In this document: one piece after another, positions 1 to 7,511 of the stretch
Numbering within the stretch: the first letter of the stretch is position 1
Layout of the letters: every line of letters starts with the position of its first letter
From: Litorilinea aerophila
Lineage (GTDB): Bacteria; Chloroflexota; Anaerolineae; Caldilineales; Caldilineaceae
DNA length: 56,365 nt
Assembly (NCBI GenBank): GCA_945905745.1
Contig: CAMDQF010000003.1
Span: 1-56,365, forward strand
Direction: 5' to 3'
The notes under the pieces: model-generated
Databases searched by the model: none
The model's input: the letters and a program-made list of their open reading frames with translations, nothing else
What the model was told of the DNA's origin: nothing
Made by a program: the position numbers and the translations under genes

Positions 1-689
1 AGCCGTCGTCGTTCGTTCTCCAACTCTTCGTCCTCACCGGGGATCAGCCGGGCGTTGGCGATCTCCTCGGCCTGGAAGGAGAGCAGGTCTAGGCGCTGGG
101 CCAGGGTACGCGCATCCTGACGAAGCCGGTCCAGTTCGTGGCGCACCGCGTGCAGACGGCGCACCTGCTCGGCCACCTGCTTGCGCTGCTCGGTCAGCCC
201 GGCATAGCGGTCAATGAGATAGACGTGGGTGCGGGCGCGCAACAGATTCAGATGCTCGCCCTGGCCGTGAATGTCCACCAACTGGCCGGCTACATCGCTG
301 AGAATCTGCAAAGAAACGGCCCGGCCATTGACCCGGGCGATATTGCGGCCGCCCAACCGCACCTCCCGGGCCAGAATGAGGGTATTGGGAGCGTCCGGGT
401 CGTCCAGCCCTTCGGTCTCCAACAGGCCACGAATCTCGGCCAGATGTTCGTCTGTTTGGCCCTGGCTGGGGGTCAGGCTGAAAATGGCGTCAATCTCCGC
501 CCGCTCTGTGCCCGCCCGGATCATCTCTGCTGTGGCCCTGTCCCCCAGCAACAGACCCAGCGCGTCGATGATAATCGACTTGCCCGCGCCGGTCTCGCCG
601 GTCAACACATTCAGCCCTGGATGGAAGGCCAGATGCAGCTCGTCGATGATGGCAAAATTGCGGATGTGTAGTTCCAAAAGGGCAGTCAT
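1..689 (-). CDS. recN: DNA repair protein RecN, N-terminal part (runs off the window)
   Basis: Reading leftward from ATG at 689, the frame stays open to base 1, giving about 229 residues of a protein that is normally about 550-570. RecN is an SMC-like ATPase that acts in double-strand break repair by bridging and protecting DNA ends. The N-terminus begins with the typical ELHIRNFAIIDEL strand and has a Walker A motif GETGAGKS at residues 31-38, followed by an IIIDALGLLLG helix, all typical of RecN. The rest of the ATPase head and the coiled coil are missing only because of the window edge. It is divergent from tatA. A candidate promoter lies about 60 bp upstream; no clear LexA box is visible there. 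Confidence 0.93.
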   Translation of the reverse strand, partial: MTALLELHIRNFAIIDELHLAFHPGLNVLTGETGAGKSIIIDALGLLLGDRATAEMIRAGTERAEIDAIFSLTPSQGQTDEHLAEIRGLLETEGLDDPDAPNTLILAREVRLGGRNIARVNGRAVSLQILSDVAGQLVDIHGQGEHLNLLRARTHVYLIDRYAGLTEQRKQVAEQVRRLHAVRHELDRLRQDARTLAQRLDLLSFQAEEIANARLIPGEDEELENERRR

Positions 690-748
690 AGGAGAGTCTG
701 TATCCCTTTACCAAGTGGCAGTCAAAAACCAGCGAGAAGATTGAGGAT

Positions 749-777
749 ATTTTAGCACAAATGGTCGACAGGCAGAA
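749..777 (-). promoter_or_regulatory. Candidate sigma-70-type promoter for recN
   Basis: Reading leftward, a TTCTGC -35-like hexamer (772-777) is followed after 17 bp by TAAAAT (749-754). A TG extension sits one base upstream of the -10. It lies about 60 bp before the recN start. The -35 match is weak, so the call rests on the extended -10. Confidence 0.45.
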
Positions 778-812
778 GTGCGTCCGCAACACTTTTTCTT
801 TGGATGAGAGAT

Positions 813-840
813 TTGCAGCCCTTCCCACCCGTGTTATAAT
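813..840 (+). promoter_or_regulatory. Candidate promoter for tatA
   Basis: A TTGCAG hexamer (813-818) is followed after 16 bp by a perfect TATAAT (835-840), about 85 bp upstream of the tatA start. No other gene on this strand could use it. Confidence 0.6.
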
Positions 841-924
841 AGGTCCACTCTACTGCTCGGAAAGACGGCCTTACCCACTCGCTGGGCCGCCAGACGACAA
901 ATACTACACTTAGGAGCATCTACA

Positions 925-1158
925 ATGCCTTCTCTTGGACCCACAGAACTGATTTTGATTTTGGTGATTGTTGTGATCTTCTTCGGCGTTGGCCGTCTGC
1001 CAGAGGTGTTTGGCGGGCTGGGCAAAGGCATTCGCGAGTTTCGCCGGGCTGCCAAAGATGGTGAGGCCGCAAATGAAACTGCCGAAGAGCCAGTGGAAGC
1101 GCCCAAAAAGAAGAAACCCGTACAAGCAGAAGTAGAAGAAACCGAAGACGCTGCCTAG
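925..1158 (+). CDS. tatA: Sec-independent translocase subunit TatA/TatE
   Basis: This 77-residue protein is a TatA-type component of the twin-arginine translocase, which forms the pore for folded proteins at the cytoplasmic membrane. It has one N-terminal membrane helix (about residues 7-23), the hinge FFGVGRLPEVFGGLG, an amphipathic helix (GKGIREFRRAAKD) and an acidic, lysine-rich tail, which is the full family layout. The ATG at 925 follows a TAGGAG-like ribosome site. It is transcribed alone, between a TATAAT promoter and a hairpin terminator. A twin-arginine lipoprotein that could be its substrate is encoded nearby at 3514. No tatC is in the window. Confidence 0.93.
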   Translation: MPSLGPTELILILVIVVIFFGVGRLPEVFGGLGKGIREFRRAAKDGEAANETAEEPVEAPKKKKPVQAEVEETEDAA

Positions 1159-1205
1159 TCCGTCTGGCCCTTTGTTTCTGCTCCTGTCGAACAAATTGTA
1201 ACTCT

Positions 1206-1246
1206 ACCCGGTTGACCGTCTGTTTGGGCAACCGGGTTTTGTCTTT
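1206..1246 (+). terminator. Intrinsic terminator after tatA
   Basis: A perfect 9-bp stem, ACCCGGTTG (1206-1214) with CAACCGGGT (1229-1237), encloses a 14-nt loop and runs into TTTTGTCTTTT. It lies between the tatA stop and the next gene. Confidence 0.8.
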
Positions 1247-1280
1247 TCCGGCCCACTAATTTCCCAGCAAGGCTGAACGC

Positions 1281-3317
1281 GTGCGCTTTCTACGCTTTCT
1301 TGTTCTGATCGCGGCCATTCTCGCCGTCTACGCTGCCCAATATCTTTTCGACAAGGCAAGTCTGGAATTCCTGCGTTCTGCGTGGTTCTCCGAAAACATC
1401 CCCTTCTTGTGGGATTTCGCCCAGTGGTCTGGACCGGATCAGCAGACCTTCGGCCTCTATCTGGCCGGGATTGGTGCGCTGCTCTTTGGACTGGCCGTCT
1501 ATGGCTGGCCCCAGGCGACAAACGACGACAGCACTCCCTCTTCCGTCTCTGCTCCCCGCATATCTGTGGCTGCTCTGCTGCTGACTGTAGCTGCTGTGCT
1601 GGCTGCTCTATTTCTGGTCTTGCACCTCCAGCAAAACGCAGATGAACCTGAATGGAGCCACTATCTGTGGGTGGCGGCCATGGGCGTCTATGCCCTGGGC
1701 TGCTGGCTGGCCGACCGCAAAGCTGGCGCAAATGTCAATGCTCCCACCCCGGAGCGCAGTTGGCCGACTTTTCTGCTGATTCTGGCGGTTGGCGGACTGC
1801 TATTGGGCTGGCAGTTAACGACCGTCCCTGTGCGGGTGGATGGGGTCGAGGCCAGCCACGGCTTGCAGGCGTTGCAGATTGCGGCGGGTTGGGAGAGCCG
1901 AATCTTTGCGTCGGAAGGCGCCAATACCCCGCTTTTTGCCTTCTATCCCGCGGCGTTGGGCATAACTTTCAGCGGTGATTGGCTGCTTGGCAATCGGTTG
2001 GCGGGCCTTTATGCGGGACTATTGACAATTCTGGGCGTCTGGTTGTTGGGTTGCGAACTCTTCCGCCGCACACCGACGGCAGATGGCGACGCCGACGACG
2101 GACGCTCCCCTGCGCTGCTGGCCGCGGCCTTCACCGCCGTCGGCTACACATTTGTCCATTTTGGCCGGATACCCCACTATCTGGAACCTGTGGCCTGGGG
2201 AGTGTTGGGTTTGTGGGCGCTGCACCGGGGCGTGCGCACTGGCTCGCTCATTGCATTGGGACTTGGCGGTCTGCTGCTGGGCCTGACCGCAACCCTTTCT
2301 TCCGGCGGAATCCTTTTTGTGGGGATCGCCCTGCTTTGGTGGATATTCTGGCTGCTGGCGCGGCGGGGGTGGTTGGGCCAGACGGGATGGGGCGGTTTTG
2401 CCGCCTGGGCAGGAGGGATATTTGTCTTCCTGGCCCCCTTTGCTGGGGTCTGGCTGCGCATCCCCGCCACATTTCTCGCCCGCCTGCAAGAAACCTCGAT
2501 CTTCAATCCCGGCGCGTTGGCCCAAATGGAAGGCGTATACGGTGTGCAGGGACTCAATGCGGTGCTGCTGGAAAATGCCCGGCGCACACTTCTCACCTTC
2601 TGGATTTTTGGCGAAAAAAGCACCCTATTTGGCCTGCAATCGTCATCACCCATGCTGGACAGTCTGATCGCTCCTATCCTTCTGCTGGGAATTGGCTATC
2701 TGCTGCTGAATTTGGATCGGACGCAAAGTTGGATGCTGGCTGGCTGGCTGGCTGGCGCACTTGTGTTGGGCGGCGTTTTGTTGAGTGACCCACCCCACTG
2801 GCCCCGGCTGCTGCCCGTTCTGCCTGTGGCCGGGCTGCTCTGTGCGCTGGCGGTGGACCGGGCACGCACGACGCTGATGCAGATTGTCGGTCTGTGGATG
2901 GGGCAGTTCAGCCTTTTTGTGGTGATTGGCCTGCTTGTGCTGGCGGGTTCCTACAATTGGGTGGAGTGGTATGAGGTGCAGACCGTCCAGGCTGACGCTG
3001 AAAGCTACGCAGGCCGGGCCATCCACAGCCTGTCCGCCGAACGCACGGCTATTCTCATTGACACGGGCGATGGGGGGCGCGCCCAATGGAGCGACCCCAT
3101 CGTTTACTTCTTGGCCGGTGGCCCTTACGCGAAACAGGGCATCACGATTTCTCCAGACAATTGGCCGGTCAACCTGCCACCCCAATCCTCCGTCATTCTC
3201 CAGCCCAACGACCAGGCCCTGGCCGCGGAATTGCAGAGCCGCTTCCCTGGCGGTCTCTTCCTGTTACAGCGCAACCGGGCCGGCGATCCGACGCTCTTTG
3301 TCTATCAGTTGCCCTGA
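1281..3317 (+). CDS. GT39-like polytopic membrane glycosyltransferase
   Basis: This 678-residue protein has about a dozen hydrophobic helices and a soluble C-terminal tail of about 120 residues. The first large loop carries an acidic motif (VRVDGVEASHGLQAL), and is followed by a stretch like those of the ArnT/PMT (GT39, C-superfamily) transferases, which move sugars from polyprenyl-phosphate donors onto outward-facing acceptors. The acceptor cannot be told from the sequence. The start is GTG at 1281 with a weak AAGG upstream. It follows the tatA terminator and precedes a separate lipoprotein gene, so it is probably a single-gene unit. The family assignment is fairly sure; the substrate is unknown. 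Confidence 0.7.
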   Translation: MRFLRFLVLIAAILAVYAAQYLFDKASLEFLRSAWFSENIPFLWDFAQWSGPDQQTFGLYLAGIGALLFGLAVYGWPQATNDDSTPSSVSAPRISVAALLLTVAAVLAALFLVLHLQQNADEPEWSHYLWVAAMGVYALGCWLADRKAGANVNAPTPERSWPTFLLILAVGGLLLGWQLTTVPVRVDGVEASHGLQALQIAAGWESRIFASEGANTPLFAFYPAALGITFSGDWLLGNRLAGLYAGLLTILGVWLLGCELFRRTPTADGDADDGRSPALLAAAFTAVGYTFVHFGRIPHYLEPVAWGVLGLWALHRGVRTGSLIALGLGGLLLGLTATLSSGGILFVGIALLWWIFWLLARRGWLGQTGWGGFAAWAGGIFVFLAPFAGVWLRIPATFLARLQETSIFNPGALAQMEGVYGVQGLNAVLLENARRTLLTFWIFGEKSTLFGLQSSSPMLDSLIAPILLLGIGYLLLNLDRTQSWMLAGWLAGALVLGGVLLSDPPHWPRLLPVLPVAGLLCALAVDRARTTLMQIVGLWMGQFSLFVVIGLLVLAGSYNWVEWYEVQTVQADAESYAGRAIHSLSAERTAILIDTGDGGRAQWSDPIVYFLAGGPYAKQGITISPDNWPVNLPPQSSVILQPNDQALAAELQSRFPGGLFLLQRNRAGDPTLFVYQLP

Positions 3318-3513
3318 TTCGCCTCTCCTTCGCCCCTATCGGAATGATGCTCCGTATCTCCACAATGTATGCACATTTTTTTTACGCGCCCGCAATCTTC
3401 CGCTACTATTCTATTGACTGTTCCAAAGTAGCCGAATGAGCCACTTCTCCAAGCGCCCAGTGCGTATCGGGAGATGAAAATCTTCTATCGGAAACCAGAA
3501 AAGAGGAATGAGA

Positions 3514-4212
3514 ATGCAGACAACCCATCGCTCCGTCAGTCGCCGCGCCTTTCTGCGCGGGGGTGTCACCGCCACTGCCGGCCTGCTGCTGACCGCCTGT
3601 GTGAGTCCAATGCCTCCGGCTGAATCTGCCCCGGAACCGACAGCCGCACCCGCCCTGGCCGAGTCTCTGCCTGCCGCGCCGACAGCCACCCCCACAACCC
3701 CGTCTGTCGCCGCGGCCGCGACCGCTCTGCCGCCCACGCCCCAGTGTGTAGACCTGGACGATACAATGGAACAGACGGCTGGTCCTTACTACACGCCCAA
3801 TACCCCTGAACGCCAGAGCCTACGGGAAGAGGGGATGGTCGGCACGCCCCTCCTGGTGACAGGCCGGGTGCTGAACAATGATTGCAGCCCGGTGGCCGGG
3901 GCCATTCTGGATTTCTGGCACGCGGACAATGACGGCGTCTACGACAATGTGGGCTACCGGCTGCGCGGCCACCAGTTTGCCGACGCCGAAGGCAACTACC
4001 GGCTGGAAACGATTGTGCCCGGTCTCTATCCGGGGCGCACCCGCCACATTCATGTGATTGTGCAAGGCGAGAACACCCGCCAGTTGACCACCCAACTCTA
4101 CTGGCCCAATGAACCCCAAAACGCCCGGGATGGCATCTTTCACCCCGCGTTGGTGATGCAGGTAGTGGAGAGTGGGGAGGGGCAGGCGGCGACCTTCGAT
4201 TTTGTGCTCTAG
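3514..4212 (+). CDS. Tat-exported lipoprotein with intradiol ring-cleavage dioxygenase domain
   Basis: The N-terminus has a twin-arginine motif (SRRAFLRGG), a hydrophobic segment and a lipobox LLTAC, so the product should be exported folded and anchored by a lipid. A Pro/Ala/Thr-rich linker of about 45 residues follows, and then the catalytic fold of catechol/protocatechuate dioxygenases: TAGPYY (first Fe tyrosine), DFWHADNDGVY (second tyrosine region) and TRHIHV (Fe histidines). The family cleaves catechol-type rings between the two hydroxyls using Fe(III). An ATG at 3508 also exists, but the AAGAGGA site fits 3514 better (about 6 nt). Extracellular members of this family are poorly characterised, so the substrate is open. 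Confidence 0.85.
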   Translation: MQTTHRSVSRRAFLRGGVTATAGLLLTACVSPMPPAESAPEPTAAPALAESLPAAPTATPTTPSVAAAATALPPTPQCVDLDDTMEQTAGPYYTPNTPERQSLREEGMVGTPLLVTGRVLNNDCSPVAGAILDFWHADNDGVYDNVGYRLRGHQFADAEGNYRLETIVPGLYPGRTRHIHVIVQGENTRQLTTQLYWPNEPQNARDGIFHPALVMQVVESGEGQAATFDFVL

Positions 4213-4303
4213 CCTGTGCCATGCCAGTCGAAAGTCGTTGTTGGTGCCAGCACCAGCCCGTCCGCAGCATCCAGCAAATTCTCTGATCTGTTGCTTGCCC
4301 TAC

Positions 4304-4331
4304 TTGATCCCACGCGTCACTGTGCTATGAT
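4304..4331 (+). promoter_or_regulatory. Candidate promoter for the decarboxylase gene
   Basis: TTGATC (4304-4309), a 16-bp spacer and TATGAT (4326-4331) lie about 155 bp upstream of the TTG start at 4485. Confidence 0.5.
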
Positions 4332-4484
4332 TTGTTTTGATGGGTTGTGACGCGAATGGGCATGCAAATCCAGACGAATCCACACCCGGAACCGCCACCG
4401 GTTGCAGGCGGCAGTCATCACCGACAGGAGGCAACCAGATTCTTATTCAACCAAATCATACCCAGAGAGTAGGACGCACCGCCA

Positions 4485-5633
4485 TTGAACAGCTTTCAAA
4501 GTGTTCGTGATCTGCTGCATGTCTGGCAGCCCGAAATGCCCGTCTATTGCGTCTATCCCCACGTCTATATTGATTCCACCCAACATTTCCTGCGCGGCTT
4601 CCCCGGCCGCGTCCTCTACGCCGTCAAGGCCAACGATGATCCCGCGGTGGTGCGCATGATGCACCAGGCGGGTGTAACCGATTTTGACTGCGCCTCTCTG
4701 CCCGAAATCGCCCTCGTCAACGAAAACTGTCCTGGCGCCACCTGTTTCTTCATGGTTCCCGTGCGTCTGCGCGGCGCGGCCCGCATTGCCCAGGAGAAGT
4801 ATGGGGTGCGCCATTTTGTGGTGGATCATCCCAAGGGGCTGGAACTGCTGGCCGGGGAGATCGACATGCAGCGATCCGTGGTTTTCGCCCGCATGGCCGT
4901 CCACCACAATTCGGCCATCTACGATCTCTCGTCCAAATTTGGCGCGCCGCTGAAGGAGATTCCGGGGCTGATCAAAGAGATCGCCGATCTGGGCGCGGAG
5001 CCCGCCCTGGCCTTCAACGTGGGGTCCTCTGTGCGCAGCCCGGATGCCTACCGCCACGCATTGGGTGTGGCCGCCGATGTGCTGACCGAACTGCCCTTCC
5101 GCCTGCGTCTGGTGGACATCGGCGGCGGCTATCCCCGCTCCTACCCCGGCTATGTCATGCCCCCGTTGGATGACTACTTCGCGGCCATCCGCGAAGGAAT
5201 CCGTGATCTACCCCTGGCCGAAGGAGGCGAAATTTTGGGCGAGCCGGGCCGGGCGCTGGCCGCGCCGGGTCTCACTGCCTTGACAGAAGTACTGCTGCGC
5301 AAGGATGACCGGCTCTACATCAACGACGGGTTGTACGGTATCTTCTGGGAATTGCGCTTCGAGGGGCACAACCGCTACCCCGTGCGCGCCTACCGCAACG
5401 GGCAGCCGCTGAACGGCGGCGAGCAGCGCTCCTTCCGTCTGTTCGGCCCCACCTGCGATTCCACCGACATCCTGCCCGGCGCGGTGGATCTCCCTGCGGA
5501 GATCGACACGGGCGATTACCTGGAATTCGGTAACATCGGGGCCTACAGCCTGGGTGGGCGCACCCGCTTCAACGGTCACTTCAGCGATAACATTGTCCAC
5601 ATCGATGGCAAGGATGAGTTGCCGCCGGTGTAA
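4485..5633 (+). CDS. Fold-III PLP-dependent decarboxylase, ornithine decarboxylase-like
   Basis: This is a 382-residue alanine-racemase-fold (type III) PLP enzyme like eukaryotic-type ornithine/diamine decarboxylases. PLP lysine K48 is in YAVKAND. The glycine loop is DIGGGYP, the phosphate-binding motif is GEPGRA, and the partner-subunit active-site pair C324-D325 is in GPTCDSTD. The likely reaction is ornithine (or lysine) to diamine, for polyamine synthesis; the Cys-Asp pair argues against diaminopimelate decarboxylase. The usual HVGS motif reads NVGSS, so the residue stacking on the PLP ring is Asn rather than His. The start is TTG at 4485: an in-frame stop at 4470 excludes longer versions, and GAGAGTAGGA lies just upstream. 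Confidence 0.85.
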   Translation: MNSFQSVRDLLHVWQPEMPVYCVYPHVYIDSTQHFLRGFPGRVLYAVKANDDPAVVRMMHQAGVTDFDCASLPEIALVNENCPGATCFFMVPVRLRGAARIAQEKYGVRHFVVDHPKGLELLAGEIDMQRSVVFARMAVHHNSAIYDLSSKFGAPLKEIPGLIKEIADLGAEPALAFNVGSSVRSPDAYRHALGVAADVLTELPFRLRLVDIGGGYPRSYPGYVMPPLDDYFAAIREGIRDLPLAEGGEILGEPGRALAAPGLTALTEVLLRKDDRLYINDGLYGIFWELRFEGHNRYPVRAYRNGQPLNGGEQRSFRLFGPTCDSTDILPGAVDLPAEIDTGDYLEFGNIGAYSLGGRTRFNGHFSDNIVHIDGKDELPPV

Positions 5634-5639
5634 CCTGAA

Positions 5640-5800
5640 AATAGAACGCGGATGACGCGGATCGGGCGGATTCACGCGGATAAAATCGGTATCTGTCCGA
5701 CTACAAGTCGGACCTACGGCGAAAACTCGGATTTCGTAGGTCACGCTTGCAGCGTGACAGTCGGTGGATGTTCCACTTTCATCTTGAGCAATACAAAAAT
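5640..5800. repeat. Intergenic repeat patch: direct ACGCGGAT repeats and two short hairpins
   Basis: From about 5647, units of the type ACGCGGAT/GGGCGGAT recur. Two small hairpins follow in opposite orientation: GTCCGACT-aca-AGTCGGAC (5695-5713) ending in CTACG, and CGTAG before GTCACGCT-tgc-AGCGTGAC (5740-5758). Both share CTGTC and GACCTACG outer words but have different inner stems. A CTGCG-rich stretch follows at about 5800-5835. No gene is seen here. Confidence 0.8.
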
Positions 5801-5883
5801 CTGCGAAATCTATGGTTTCTGCGTCATCTGCGTCCCACTTTTTGTTTTTGCCCATACCCCAGATTCAAAAGGGAGATTCCACT

Positions 5884-7089
5884 GTGTCCAATCTAAGCCT
5901 TCCGTCCGCAAACTTTGATCCCGCAGTCGTGGATGCCATCCGCCGCGCCGTGAACCCCCAACGGCTGGCCGAAACAGCCCTGGCCCTGATTGGGGAATAC
6001 AGCCCCACCCGTAGCGCGGGCAGAGCTGCGGATCGTCTGGCCGAAATTCTGGCCGCGGACGGCTTTGCGGTGGAGCGTCCCGTGGCTGATTGGCCGGAAG
6101 CCCCCGCTGTCGTCACCCGGCTGGAGAGTGGCAACCCAGGGCGCACCCTCCAGTTCGACGGCCACCTGGACACGGTACATCTGCCCTTTGTGCCGCCCCG
6201 CCTGGAGGATGGCTATCTCTACGGCTCTGGCGCGTCGGATATGAAGGGGGGCATCGCCGCTTTTGTGGAGGCCATGCGGGCGTTGCGGGAGACGGGTGCG
6301 CTGAAGAGCGGCTCTGTGCTGATCACAGCCCACGATCATCACGAGGGGCCGTGGGGGGATCGCCGCCAGGTAGAGGCGCTGATTCGGGATGGCTATGTGG
6401 GGGATGGGGTGCTGCTGCCCGAGTATCTGGCCGATCCCCTGCCTGTGGCCGCGCGGGGGATGGCAATTTTCGAGATTCGCATCCGCCGGGAGGGCGAACC
6501 AGTCCACGAGGTGCTGCGCCCGGAAGGTCTGCCTGACGTGCTGGCCGCGGGTGTGCTGCTGGCCTGTCGCTTGCAGGAGTTACACGCGGCCCTCGGCCAG
6601 AAAACCCACCCCATCACTGGACAGGATTCGGTCTTCGTCGGCCAGTTCCAGTGCGGGGAAATTTTCAACCAGGCCGCGGTTCTCTGCACGATTAAGGGAA
6701 CGCGGCGTTGGGTGACGCCCAATGCCGCGCAAGAGGTGCAGGCCGAATTTGCCGGATTGCTGGCACAGGTGGCTGCCGAAACCGGCACATCCATCGACTT
6801 CGATTTTGAGGTACAGGGGGAAGCCTACGCGGTGGACGCCGCGGATCCGCTGCTGGCCGCCTTCCAGAGCGCCCACGCCGCAGTGACCGGTGCGCCCCTG
6901 CCGCTGGGCCGCAAGCCTTTTGTGGACGACGGCAACACCTTCGCTGCTCTGGCCGGCATCACTCCCCTCACCCACGGCCCCGCGGCCACCGGCGCGCACA
7001 CCCTCAACGAAGAGGTCTCCCTGGCCGATTTGGTGCGGGTGGCGGAGGTCTATGCGTTGACAGCGGTGGGGTATTGTGGGGGCGAGTGA
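5884..7089 (+). CDS. M20-family metallopeptidase/deacylase
   Basis: This 401-residue protein belongs to the ArgE/DapE/CPG2 zinc hydrolases. Metal-site motifs are FDGHLDTV, SGASDMKGG and a C-terminal TGAHTLNE. The usual DEE-type catalytic/metal segment reads AHDHHEGPWGD, so the acidic pair is altered although one Glu remains. A lid insertion sits between residues of about 180 and 290. The GTG at 5884 is chosen over an in-frame upstream ATG (5812) because AAAAGGGAG stands 8 nt before it and the longer version would run through repeat DNA. The substrate is an N-acyl amino acid or peptide, not specified. It is convergent with the small antitoxin gene, with 4 bp between the stops. Confidence 0.85.
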   Translation: MSNLSLPSANFDPAVVDAIRRAVNPQRLAETALALIGEYSPTRSAGRAADRLAEILAADGFAVERPVADWPEAPAVVTRLESGNPGRTLQFDGHLDTVHLPFVPPRLEDGYLYGSGASDMKGGIAAFVEAMRALRETGALKSGSVLITAHDHHEGPWGDRRQVEALIRDGYVGDGVLLPEYLADPLPVAARGMAIFEIRIRREGEPVHEVLRPEGLPDVLAAGVLLACRLQELHAALGQKTHPITGQDSVFVGQFQCGEIFNQAAVLCTIKGTRRWVTPNAAQEVQAEFAGLLAQVAAETGTSIDFDFEVQGEAYAVDAADPLLAAFQSAHAAVTGAPLPLGRKPFVDDGNTFAALAGITPLTHGPAATGAHTLNEEVSLADLVRVAEVYALTAVGYCGGE

Positions 7090-7093
7090 CGAG

Positions 7094-7306
7094 TCAGAGT
7101 GCCCACTGCATCTCCAATTTTCGTTGGGTGCGCACACAGTCTTTAAGGTAGAGGTTGATCAATGTCTGGTAGGGAATGCCCGTCTCTTCGGCCTGGGCAC
7201 GAAAATAGTCAATAACGTCTACACCCAGTCGAATCGTCACTGGGCGGCGTAGCTGCTGGGCATAGGGATTGGGTTTGGAATCGGAAAAATCGTATTCGTC
7301 TCTCAT
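7094..7306 (-). CDS. BrnA/CopG-like antitoxin, apparently orphan
   Basis: This 70-residue protein has an acidic N-terminus (MRDEYDFSDSKPNPY) and then a ribbon-helix-helix-like segment: a strand RRPVTIRLGVDVIDYF and helices QAEETGIPYQTLINLYL. This pattern is typical of BrnA antitoxins, which repress their own operon and neutralise the BrnT ribonuclease. The start at 7306 follows AAGGAT; a longer in-frame version would translate through a palindromic repeat. BrnT would normally lie just upstream (to the right), but that space holds the double-hairpin element 7359-7511 and no toxin frame. It may be an orphan regulator left after toxin loss. Confidence 0.75.
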   Translation of the reverse strand: MRDEYDFSDSKPNPYAQQLRRPVTIRLGVDVIDYFRAQAEETGIPYQTLINLYLKDCVRTQRKLEMQWAL

Positions 7307-7358
7307 TGGTAGAATCCTTCGTACTGTCCTCTTTCCTGATGAGACAGATTCGTAGATT

Positions 7359-7511
7359 CGTAGGTTGGGTTCTTGCCGCCGAGGAGGATGAAACGCCCCC
7401 GAACGTGCGCGGCAAGAACCCAACAAACGGGGAATCGTGGACTGTTGGGTGAATCCCCTACGCCCTTGGCACTGTATGGAAAGTTGTCGGCGTGGGATTC
7501 ACCCAACCTAC
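7359..7511. repeat. Double-hairpin element, GTTGGGT family, copy 1
   Basis: Hairpin 1 pairs 7364-7379 with 7409-7424 (16 bp, GTTGGGTTCTTGCCGC arm, 29-nt loop). Hairpin 2 pairs 7444-7457 with 7494-7507 (14 bp, GTTGGGTGAATCCC arm, 36-nt loop). The outer ends are CGTAGGTTGGGT and ACCCAACCTAC. The right end overlaps the stop codon of the SDR gene (7508-7510). Confidence 0.9.

Noticed and set aside
5812..5883. Longer M20 peptidase from ATG 5812
   Set aside because: The extra residues come from repeat-rich DNA and GTG 5884 has a good ribosome site.
7359..7511. CRISPR array or IS terminal repeats as explanation of the GTTGGGT elements
   Set aside because: There are no regular direct repeats with spacers, and no transposase frame lies between or near the hairpins.
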